From Orobanche coerulescens (taxonomy: Eukaryota > Streptophyta > Magnoliopsida > Lamiales > Orobanchaceae): a stretch of 64,000 nucleotides of DNA. Below are positions 56,031 through 64,000 of the stretch, piece by piece. A model generated the notes under the pieces. That model made no database searches and was not told the DNA's origin. It saw only the letters and a list, made by a program, of their open reading frames with translations. Made by a program: the position numbers and the translations under genes. The stretch lies in assembly GCA_033398695.1 (NCBI GenBank), contig CM065816.1:130483358-130547357 (forward strand), read 5' to 3'. How positions within the stretch are numbered: position 1 is the first letter of the stretch; each line of letters starts with the position of its first letter.

Positions 56031-56790
56031 TTTACTCAACAATTGAGGGGAATGTCAGAAGACCCGTGAATACAAGATTCAACATTAATTATCTCGTACA
56101 CTCGTAATCATCAATACAAGATCAGAGCGAGCGAAGGCATATGAATCCTACAAATGTGTGTGCAATAATTAAGGGGAATACCGTAGGACCCATGAATACA
56201 AAGATTAATCCAAATATTGTTGTATGGAATTCAAAACCTATAAGTACCTTTTTAAGGGGGAACGTCAGACGACGCGGAAAACAAAGACATGCTATAGGAT
56301 TTCGATTCAGTATATAATATAATATTATTTCCTTTTAAAATAATTTTTGTCCACGTGCTCTGTTTTATGTCAAACGTCATGTTCATTAAATGCCTTACAC
56401 GACATCTGGACAACTGAATCTCAAAAGCCGTGATGTTTTAAATTGTTTATTATTTTTAAACCGCCGTTTTAGGCATTTAGGGTATCAACCTATGTCAGAA
56501 GTGGGACCCGCTCTAATTTTAAACTCTTTTAATGGATTAGCGTACCAGTTACACTCAGTCCATCTTAACCGTTGATTTCAAAACCGGTTCCCATCCCTTA
56601 AAATCTGACCATTCGTACTCTGCAAAACCCTATTTCGCCGCCCAACTATAAAAGGACTGAATCTGCCATTAGAGACTCTTTACGCTTTCTGCAATTACAA
56701 GAGTTCTCAAGCAAACAGCCTACATATTTTTCTGCATTTCACTGCATATTTCGATTGTTTTCTTCCACCCTTCTTCTCAAGAAAACATCA
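56031..56790 (+). other. Spacer after pol of element F with repeated purine tracts
   Basis: No coding frame. AATTGAGGGGAATGTCAGA (56040), AATTAAGGGGAATACCGTAG (56168) and TTTTAAGGGGGAACGTCAGA (56250) are three copies of a polypurine-like motif, a known feature of Sireviruses. A sequence like a short 5' leader, with TATAAAAGG at about 56647, lies before the next frame. Confidence 0.65.
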
Positions 56791-57891
56791 ATGGCTGCTC
56801 AATCTTCTTCCCCTGTTCTGAAGAAATCCTCTAACATCATTGATGGCCGGATCTTCTCCAAACCTGTCATCATCGAGCGTATTCTCTCAGAAACCAACGA
56901 CGCAGAACCTATGGAATATATCATTACTCGTCTTCAACAACAAGGACTCTATCGCCTTGGGAGCAAGACCGCCGACAAATTCGACGCCCATGAGGAATTC
57001 TACCTCAACGCCGCCGTCCGTTTTCTGTCATTAGCCCAGGGAGGTCATGTTGCTGACATCACTGCAACAGTCCAGGGAGTGGAGATCTGTATCGATCGCG
57101 ATCTGCTCCAGAGAATCTACAGGCTACCCGCTGATGGCCTGACCATGAACCAACTTGAGACGTTCGGGTCTCAAGAGCTCATTACTAAGTTTTATGGACT
57201 ATTTACAGGGTCCAAAGTGGTTGATATGGTGACAACTACTTGTCACAAGAAAAATTTTCTTTTTCATTTTGTGTATCTTCATGACTTTTGCTCCAGGATT
57301 ATTGAAAACCGAACCGGTGCGTTCGAGATGTGCACAAACTTAAGGTTCAGAATGATGGTGGCTATTTTTACCTGTGAAAAGGTCAATTGGTGCCAAATAA
57401 TTCTGAAATGCTTACAAGAAGAGGTGTGCAAACCAGCCACCCAGAAGAAATCCTTCGGTTTAATGCTGAATTACATCCTGACAAAGTGCGGACTGACGAA
57501 ATCCGCCGATGCGAAGAAGAATAGCTCGAGGATATACTTAGGAGGCGTCAAGCCCACTGCATATAACCAGAGCACCATGCACTGCAACCACCCGAGAACC
57601 AGGCACATGCCTATTTCTGACAACCCAAGAGATGAATCCGTGAAGATCCCAGAAATGGAATCTTCAAAGAAGCGAAAGCAATCTCACAGCAAGAAACACT
57701 CTGCTGGTGAGAAGCCCAAGAAGAGACTCAGGAGGCTTTCAAAAATCAAATCTGCCAAGCACTCCAAGGAAGTCTCCCCCGTGGCGCAACCCACTGATGA
57801 AGAACCCCAGGGCCCAACCCCTGTGGAAGAGGTGTCTCCTCAGACGATCGACAGTAGATCCCGAGCCTTTGGCGGCTACGACGGATATTGA
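56791..57891 (+). CDS. Envelope-like region frame 1 of element F
   Basis: Start chosen at MAAQSSSPVLKKSS (56791); the frame is open 12 codons further upstream. It encodes 366 residues. The first 260 are globular: MEYIITRLQQQGLYRLGS, FYLNAAVRFLSLAQGG, GVEICIDRDLLQRIYRLPADG, a pattern seen in plant retroelement-associated proteins of unknown function. The last 100 residues are Lys/Ser- and Pro/Glu-rich (KKRKQSHSKKHSAGEKPKKR), possibly a nuclear localisation signal. No signal peptide or clear membrane segment is visible, so calling it an envelope is by position only. A TATAAAAGG about 140 bases upstream could drive a separate transcript. Confidence 0.6.
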   Translation: MAAQSSSPVLKKSSNIIDGRIFSKPVIIERILSETNDAEPMEYIITRLQQQGLYRLGSKTADKFDAHEEFYLNAAVRFLSLAQGGHVADITATVQGVEICIDRDLLQRIYRLPADGLTMNQLETFGSQELITKFYGLFTGSKVVDMVTTTCHKKNFLFHFVYLHDFCSRIIENRTGAFEMCTNLRFRMMVAIFTCEKVNWCQIILKCLQEEVCKPATQKKSFGLMLNYILTKCGLTKSADAKKNSSRIYLGGVKPTAYNQSTMHCNHPRTRHMPISDNPRDESVKIPEMESSKKRKQSHSKKHSAGEKPKKRLRRLSKIKSAKHSKEVSPVAQPTDEEPQGPTPVEEVSPQTIDSRSRAFGGYDGY

Positions 57892-58435
57892 GACATCTGC
57901 CAACGCTCAAGACTTTAGCGATTCGGCTGCCCATTCGGAGCCAAAAGCTACTTCTCCTCTGCGGGATCCCACACCCGTAAAGGATCCATCTTCCTTCAGG
58001 GCACCATCCCCTGTAAGGAGTCCCTCTTCCGTACAGGATCCCATACCTGTCAGAATCCTCAAACAAATGTCTCGGACATTATTCAAGTCCTCCCCGACTC
58101 GATCATTAATCGACCCTTCTTTCGGTTCAAATTGAACATGCCTACGAAAGATTTCGCAATGGAAAGGCTACAAAGCTAGCTCTGCATTTATACACTGTAC
58201 AATTGGAGCGATTGGAGCCACGAAGAGAGATTCGTCTCCAAGTAACAGACTCAATCGAATTGAGGCCCCGTCGATGGGACAACCCTCTTGCAAGGATCTA
58301 ATTGAAAGCCATCTTCTCGCAAAATCGACGCCCGGAGGAAAGGAAAGAATAAGTCGAGGATTCTCCCACCAATCCAAAAGATGACGAAGATCATGACTCG
58401 GCATTTACGACGATGTCTTACAAGCAGGTCTGAGA
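57892..58435 (+). pseudogene. Frameshifted middle part of the envelope-like region
   Basis: The frame moves: 57707-58135 is open in another phase and encodes a Pro/Ser-rich repeat-like stretch (TPVKDPSSFRAPSPVRSPSS). It probably continued the previous frame before a small indel. 58140-58430 has only short open pieces. Confidence 0.5.
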
Positions 58436-59479
58436 ATGAGTCGTGAAGAGGCTGAAGCTCGAGACGCCTCTCCACCCAGAGATGACGAAGGGCCTTCTAC
58501 CCAGGCCAATCCCCCTTCGCCACAGCCTAAGAACATTCCCGACCAAGAGGAATCAGTCCCTCCAGTCGAGGAAGTACAAGAAATTTCGGAACAAGCACCT
58601 GAGCCTGCTGCGACCGAAGAAGAAGCCATTCCTGAAAACCAACAGGAGGATTCAGTCCCTCCTGCATCCATGATTGCTGAAGAGTCTTCGCAACAGGAAG
58701 CTTCTCAACCAACTGTCGCCGAACCACAGGAAGCTGCTCCCGCCCCTTCAACCGTGGAATCCGAGGACGGTATCGAACCTGAGGATGTCCAACTTACTTC
58801 ACGCCCATCCGTGAATGTAAGAAGGTTGAACAGCGCTGCAGACCTTGCCCAACCAGAATCTCCGATCTCTGCCGCACGAAAAGAGCGCCTGCGAGCTCTT
58901 GGCCTTCAGACTGTATTCATCCAGGATGCAGTAAATGCTCTATCTTCCGTTGAAAAAACACTGAATTGGATGCACACTTCTGCCGTCGAAGAAATGACCA
59001 CTCTTCCACATGAAGTATCTCGTGTTGTTGACGCATTTATTCTTTTGCCAGAAGTTTTCAAGCAAGCCTCGAAGATCATGGAAGATAAGCAGGAGCAACT
59101 GCTGAAGGAAGAAGCTACAAAGACGAGGATAGCTGAAGCCAAGACCGCTTGTGCTATGATTGAGAACAGCTCTCAACTGCGTGCTCACGACAAATGCATT
59201 CAAGAAATGTCGCAGACTCTTTCCTCCCTTGTTGAAAGAATGACCAGCATCGAGACAAAACAGGACGCTGCTCTAGAAATCCTGCAAAGTTTTGATGAAG
59301 CCAAAAAGGGGGAAGAGGCACGAGAAGCTGCTAGGAGAATTAGGCTGCAACAAGAAAGGGAATTTGAGGCTGCTCAGAACAATATCACTGCCGAATTGAA
59401 CAAGCTAGCACCTCCATCCCAATGTTTTAAAATTTCAGGCTCCAGACCGGAATTTCATGATCCCAATGTCCCTTGGTAA
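58436..59479 (+). CDS. Envelope-like region frame 2 of element F (coiled coil)
   Basis: A 347-residue frame from 58436. The first 120 residues are acidic, Pro/Glu/Gln-rich and low in complexity. From about 150 to 330 it is strongly helical and heptad-like (LLKEEATKTRIAEAKTACAM, SSLVERMTSIETKQDAALEI), consistent with a coiled coil. No membrane segment. The Met is within low-complexity sequence and may not be the true start: the region was probably one long protein from 56791 on. Sireviruses are known to carry such 3' frames; function unknown. Confidence 0.55.
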   Translation: MSREEAEARDASPPRDDEGPSTQANPPSPQPKNIPDQEESVPPVEEVQEISEQAPEPAATEEEAIPENQQEDSVPPASMIAEESSQQEASQPTVAEPQEAAPAPSTVESEDGIEPEDVQLTSRPSVNVRRLNSAADLAQPESPISAARKERLRALGLQTVFIQDAVNALSSVEKTLNWMHTSAVEEMTTLPHEVSRVVDAFILLPEVFKQASKIMEDKQEQLLKEEATKTRIAEAKTACAMIENSSQLRAHDKCIQEMSQTLSSLVERMTSIETKQDAALEILQSFDEAKKGEEAREAARRIRLQQEREFEAAQNNITAELNKLAPPSQCFKISGSRPEFHDPNVPW

Positions 59480-59878
59480 ACTCTTATTCAGAGACCTTCG
59501 GAAATTCGTCTGCCGACCAACCGCAACCCAACTGCCGACGAAGTGAAGCTCTGGAGGAAGAACGAACTGATGAGATACTTTGTCAGACTCATCAGGGAAT
59601 CCGCCATCTTCAAGAACTATAAAACATTAGCGGAGCCCGCAGATAAATTTACGAAGATGCTAGAAGAAGGGAAACTCCCTCTCCAAATCGAAATGAAATC
59701 CAAACATAGAAGAGGAGATCGGGTCACCCATCCAGAAGATTGGATACTTGCCTTTGATCGATCATATGAAGGAAGAGCGATGTACCAGGATCGAGGCAAT
59801 GATTCTCTTCAAAACTGGTGGCGTGGCACAGAGAATGAACCAGGGAAAAGACCATGGAGGCATGCGGATTATAGATAA
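59480..59878 (+). pseudogene. C-terminal part of the envelope-like region
   Basis: After the stop at 59477 coding similarity continues in another frame, 59543-59878: MKLWRKNELMRYFVRLIRES, FTKMLEEGKLPLQIEMKSKH, WILAFDRSYEGRAMYQDRG. It is basic and aromatic, family unknown to me. It is followed by non-coding AT-rich sequence to the polypurine tract. Confidence 0.5.
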
Positions 59879-60364
59879 GGAGCTGAAATCTATGTATATT
59901 TTTTTTGTAATTTCTATTCGAAACAGCAAACTCTGTACTCAATCATTTTGAAAATCAATAAAACGTTCGTTTGTCTTGAAAGATTACAACTCGTAATCTA
60001 CTGTGTTAATGTATGATTACTTAAAATTGTTTGATAGGAATCTCAAGTTAGATACACTTGATTGAAAAATAAGCTGTACGAACTAGTCTACGAACAGTTC
60101 ATAATTTCAGTTGTAAACTTAGAATACATTGTAAGATTGTTCCTGCGCGCCAATCATAAGCTTAAGTTGTAAACTGTATCAAACTTGCCTGCGAGCAGTT
60201 CATTATTGTAGACTAAGTCACTAAGTCAAACCTTTGACAAAAGACCAAGAAATCTGCCAGAAGTCATCAAAGAAGATCGCTTCATGAAGAAGGTTTTGGC
60301 ATCATCAAGAAGACTCGAAGAGTTAAGAAAGAAGGTCTTGGCAAATTGTCAAAAAGGGGGAAAT
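59879..60364 (+). other. 3' non-coding region and polypurine tract of element F
   Basis: No protein. AATCAATAAAACG near 59951 contains an AATAAA polyadenylation-like word. The tract CAAAAAGGGGGAAATTG (60349-60365) lies directly at the 3' LTR edge. Confidence 0.75.
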
Positions 60365-61518
60365 TGTTGGGAAAACAAAGACCTCAGATTTAAACAAATG
60401 ATACCCGATCCCTGTATCGAATGTTATTTGATAAAGAGGTTTTGACATATATGCCAATCCGAATACAGTAAAGGAAACTGTATCGAGGCTTTAGGCTTTA
60501 TCCTGTATCGAAGACCTGCCTCGAATCAGCATATAGTGAAGCTCTTCAGTACAGCAAGAAGACTTGTAAAAAGACCAAGTATGGAAACTGTCTCGAAACC
60601 CAAAATACAGTTATCTTCCATACAGCTCACAACAGGACAAAGAAAGAATAGAAGTCAAGTCCCGTTGAATAAAGAAGTATTTAAATACTCAAGGATAAGG
60701 TATTTAAATACTGCCAGTCTTCAGATCTTCAGAATCCCGCGAAATCCGGATCGTGTCATAATCCCGTTGAAATGAAATCTTATTCAAACGGATACATCTC
60801 AAAGGATACTTTCTTCAGAGACTATATATATCATATGAATACATTGAAGATCAGTTACCCAGTAACCTAACTCTCAAGCTATCAAAAGTTATCATCAGAG
60901 CAAACATATCTCCAAAGCATACTGCAATTAAGAACGAAAGATATATACAGTGCTCAACATCAAGAACAGCCATCATCAGCTCAAGGACTTCATATTCAAA
61001 GCTGCTATTCTTACCTGGTTACCTACCTTTTACCTCTGTGTAAAAACTGAGCTCTGTGTGAACTCAACAAGTTATTCTGACCTGTGTGGGACGAATAAGG
61101 ACGAAGCTTTGGAACTGTGTATGAAAAAGCTAGTCAAGAAGGAAGCTTTAACCAATCTGTGTGAACGGTTGAAAGCGACATTCTTTGTATCAATCTGTGT
61201 GAACGATACAAGGATAGGTTTGATTATAATTACGTAGTTGTGTACGCAGTAATTATAATAAACTTTTTACTCCTGTGTGGTGGACCAGTGGACGTAGAGG
61301 GGTTTACCTCGAACCACTTTAATTACTGTGTTACTTACCTTCAGCTTTTACTGTTTTAAATTACTGTGATATATTAAGTATACACTATACACTTAGTTGC
61401 TGTATCCACAGCAACCTACTGTATTCAAGACTTCCGCTACGCACTCAGATTTAGAATCCGTACAGTTTGTTGTTCAAACTATTTTCCAAACTATATCCAG
61501 TATACTTAGTGGCCAACA
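60365..61518 (+). repeat. 3' LTR of element F (1154 bp)
   Basis: TGTTGGGAAAAC to GGCCAACA; nearly identical to the 5' LTR. The exception is a block of about 17 bases after GACC (CAGATTTAAACAAATG here, CTGTATCGAAACAGCCGG there) and scattered single changes. Confidence 0.93.
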
Positions 61519-62099
61519 TGCACCTCCATGTAATGTGGAATGGCTTGACATTTGATGATTATGAATTGTGTCGTGTCGATGCGTGTGTGTTCCAGGTAGG
61601 GTCTGACGAGGCCTCTGGAGTTCGGTACATGATGTGTACGAATGATATTTGTGGCCAGGTAGGGTCCTCCGACGCGTCCGGAGTTCGGTACATGATGTGT
61701 ACGAACAGTGTGTGTGGTCCGGGTAAGGTCCGTTGAGGCCTCCGGAGTTCGGTACATGATGTGTACGAACAACGATCGTATAACAATGATTGTTTGGGTA
61801 ACAATTTAAATACGGGTCTCGGACTCATAATGATATCTTATCTAGTGTGTTTTGAAACGAGAATCGGGCTAAGGCCCTAATGTTTACGAAACGGTTTTGT
61901 AAATTGGGACTCGAGGTCCAAAAGAATTTCTACTTCAAAAATCCCCGAGATGATGAGTTCCTTTTCAAATATCTCTTACTTGAGCTCGAAATTATAAAAC
62001 TTCTCGGGAACATTTGATAATTGATTTCCGTATTAAATTCGTAGTTGCTATTTACTTGTTGCATTTCGTGTCGTATTATACTTGCACTAGTAAACCAGT
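61519..62099 (+). repeat. 3' LTR of element E, second part, cut by element G
   Basis: Resumes with TGCAC (target copy) and matches 43136 onward. It has three tandem units (about 61591-61770), then the GTAGTTGCTATTTACTTGTTGC stretch, and stops inside the loop of the conserved hairpin (CTTGCACTAGTAAACCAGT), where a new LTR begins. Confidence 0.9.
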
Positions 62100-64000
62100 T
62101 GTAATATCCGTAATTTTCCATTTTTAGCAGTTTCCATTTTTGGTGTATGTCTATTTTTATTGACTCGCTTGTAACCGTTTCGACATTTCGAATCTACTTT
62201 GTTCTTGGAGTTTTTCCATTTGGACGAGTTTCGATGATGTTTTCACGTAATTTCGTTTTATGACATGTTTTGCCGTATGAACGTTCGATTCTTGTAAAAC
62301 TCATTCGTTTTCATTGTTTCTTGGTTTGTACAACTTCGTATGGTTGAGTTGGTCATGTGGAGACTTTCGGTTTGTAAATCCGACGTCGTTTCGTGATTTT
62401 CGGGCACTTGGGCCATTTTTGTAATTTCCTAATAGTTTAGGGAATCTCATTTTCGTTGTCGCATTACGGACCCTCCGGTGGTCGGAATTGTATTTTCTTT
62501 CAGCGCTTAGCTCCGTCGTCTTGTAGGCTTCGCGTCTATGTTCCTGGATTCTGGTTTCGTCATGCGTTTCGTGTTTTGTACCTTCGGCAAGCCAGATCTG
62601 CCGACATGAGCAGCAGATCAATCTGCTGCGTAGGTAGCGCACGCTACACCTGTTGCCTTGCGTGCGCTACCAATGTGCAGTTAGCGTGCGCTAACTTATT
62701 ATTGTTAGCGTGCGCTAGCGAGTGGCAGCAGTGGCCACTGGACACGGTTTCAGCCCCGTTAGCGTGCGCTATACATGATAGTTAGCGTGCGCTAACTTCA
62801 CAATTATTAAGATCAGCGGCAGTTTAGATTCAGCGTTATTTTTCATTCTTTTCCTTTCCTTCCCTTCCTACGGGCGATTTTGGCGATTCAGAACAGATTG
62901 TGAAGAGTAATCGATGGAGTTCCCTTCCAGTCCGATTCTTGTGTCTCGAGCATATCACACCACCATCTAAACCCATCTCCATCGTCCGAATTCAAGGTAA
63001 CTCCTCAGGAACCCTAACTTTGACGAATTTGGGGGTTTTTCGGGATTTTAGTGATTAGTTCTGGATTATTCAATTATGTTACGATATTCTTCACCGATTG
63101 TGATTACTGAATGATTCCAAATCCAATTTCCTTGGTTTTAATCCGCGAATTATCAATACGGAGAGATTTTGCGTAAACCCTCGCCCGTATCAATTGATCG
63201 TCTATTGTCGTATATTGTAACCGGGGTTATGGGTGTATTCCAATAGAGTATTGTTGTCCGTTGGGACTGAACTGTGTTGATCCTTCGTTTAGGAACCGTC
63301 GTTTTCCACCCGGACCGTTCGTACTCGTGTTTCATCTCCGTTTCTTCAAGAATGTCTCAAAGGCAGGTACTTTACATTTGTTTGCATGTTCTAGTATTTG
63401 AATTATGGCTGTATTGTGGTTGTTGTGGATGGTTATGTGTATGTTCACCTAGGGATGGCCTGACGGGGCCTCTAGGGATACGTATTGCCGTGAGTGTGCG
63501 TATCGCGAACTGTGGTTAGCCACCCAGGGATGTCCGACGGGGCTCTGCGGGGTACGGTGGCCGTGAGTCTCGTGCCAATGGTTAACTTTGAATTATGATT
63601 TGTTGGAGATAATGTGTTTTGAGTTTGTACATCATAAATATTCCGGAATATAAAAGATTTTCTAAAATGACTTTTTGGCGCATATATTCATCTGATTAGA
63701 ATGTAGTTCAAATGGATTGTACTTGCACTAGCAGTTGTCGCTAACCCCTTAAATGGGGGAAATACTTTTTGTATTTCGTGCGTCGATCGGGAATAAGCGA
63801 GCACCCGAAATGTATGAGGATGATGGGCAAGCATGATATTGTCCAAGATTTGATTTCCGGAGTTATGTCCGTCGGTTATTATTAATGTCTGATTTTGGGA
63901 TTATGTATTATAAAATTGGTTTAAGTACTCGAGTACTTCCTATTTAAACTTGTTACTGTTGTGTCCCCGTTTGGGAAATGGATTTGATGATAGAATTTTA
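62100..64000 (+). repeat. LTR of element G (5' end, partial)
   Basis: Starts TGTAATATCCGTAATTTTCC at 62100. It contains six TAGCGYGCGCTA-type palindromes (62635, 62658, 62682, 62706, 62760, 62783), an AAGGTAAC site (about 62996), a CAAAGGCAGGTAC site (about 63358), GTCCGACGGGGCTC tandem units (63445-63580), the double hairpin (about 63721-63761) and GTACTCGAGTAC (63925-63936). The LTR 3' end and any interior lie beyond the window. No TATA box as clear as in A, C or E was found after the array. Confidence 0.85.

Larger units (their letters stand above)
49249..61518 (+). mobile_element. Element F: complete Ty1/copia Sirevirus-like element with extra 3' reading frames
   Basis: A 12.27-kb element flanked by TGCAC (49244-49248 and 61519-61523). 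The LTRs (49249-50406 and 60365-61518) start TGTTGGG and end CCAACA. The order gag, protease, integrase, RT, RNase H is copia-type; 4.3 kb between RNase H and the 3' LTR carries frames like the envelope-like region of Sireviruses (SIRE1/Maximus type). The LTRs differ at about 18 sites over 1.1 kb by eye plus one replaced block, yet gag and pol are broken by stops and frameshifts. Confidence 0.94.
41575..62099 (+). mobile_element. Element E: gag-only gypsy retrotransposon, 3' LTR interrupted by F and G
   Basis: Its parts are the 5' LTR (41575-44253), primer binding site, 1.7-kb leader, an intact gag (45995-47107), an unusual doubled 3' boundary (47246-47697) and the 3' LTR (47698-49248, resuming 61519-62099). 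The 3' LTR is cut by copia element F and ends where G begins. There is no pol. It is inserted in the integrase of element D. Gag and LTR features place it with element C. Confidence 0.9.

Overview
This window is a stretch of intergenic DNA from a flowering plant nuclear genome. It is built almost entirely of long terminal repeat (LTR) retrotransposons inserted into one another. Host-gene sequence survives only as fragments: a FAR1-like protein, a poly(A)-binding protein and an ERD6-like sugar transporter, all with plant-type sequence and exon structure. No intact host gene, tRNA, rRNA or CRISPR array was recognised.

Layout from left to right. 1-8117 is element A, a minus-strand Ty3/gypsy chromovirus (Tekay/Del type, with a C-terminal chromodomain-like tail). 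Its left LTR runs off the window. A sits in an LTR fragment X (8118-9046), which sits in a further LTR fragment (9047-10236), which in turn cuts the FAR1-like fragment (10237-11235). A palindromic MITE lies at about 11433-11739. 11960-23656 holds minus-strand fragments of a PABP gene and an ERD6-like gene; element B (12307-20875, plus strand, TSD GCTCC) sits inside a PABP intron. A CACTA-type transposon end (24331-24411 and 32963-33071) is split by element C (24412-32962, minus strand, TSD TGACA), which carries gag but no pol.

The right half is a plus-strand nest. LTR fragment H (about 34103-35814) is cut by element D (35815-41574 visible). D's integrase is cut by element E (41575-62099), a second gag-only element. 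E's 3' LTR is cut first by a complete Sirevirus-like Ty1/copia element F (49249-61518, TSD TGCAC) and again by an LTR of element G (62100 to the end). The 3' parts of H, D, E and G lie beyond the window.

The most striking signals are non-coding. Several of the long (about 1.85-2.7 kb) gypsy LTRs carry the same ordered modules: arrays of 12-bp palindromes just upstream of a TATA box, a tandem repeat with a GACGGGG-type core, a double hairpin with compensatory changes, and in some a GTACTCGAGTAC palindrome. The array palindrome differs between families (TAGCGYGCGCTA, GTGCCGCGGCAC, TTACGGCCGTAA), yet the spacing stays near 23 bp in three of the four best arrays. The two gag-only elements share their own version of the LTR. 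The three host-gene fragments, all in one orientation beside a CACTA end, may be a gene-capturing (Pack-type) transposon. Every coding region except the gag of E is visibly broken.
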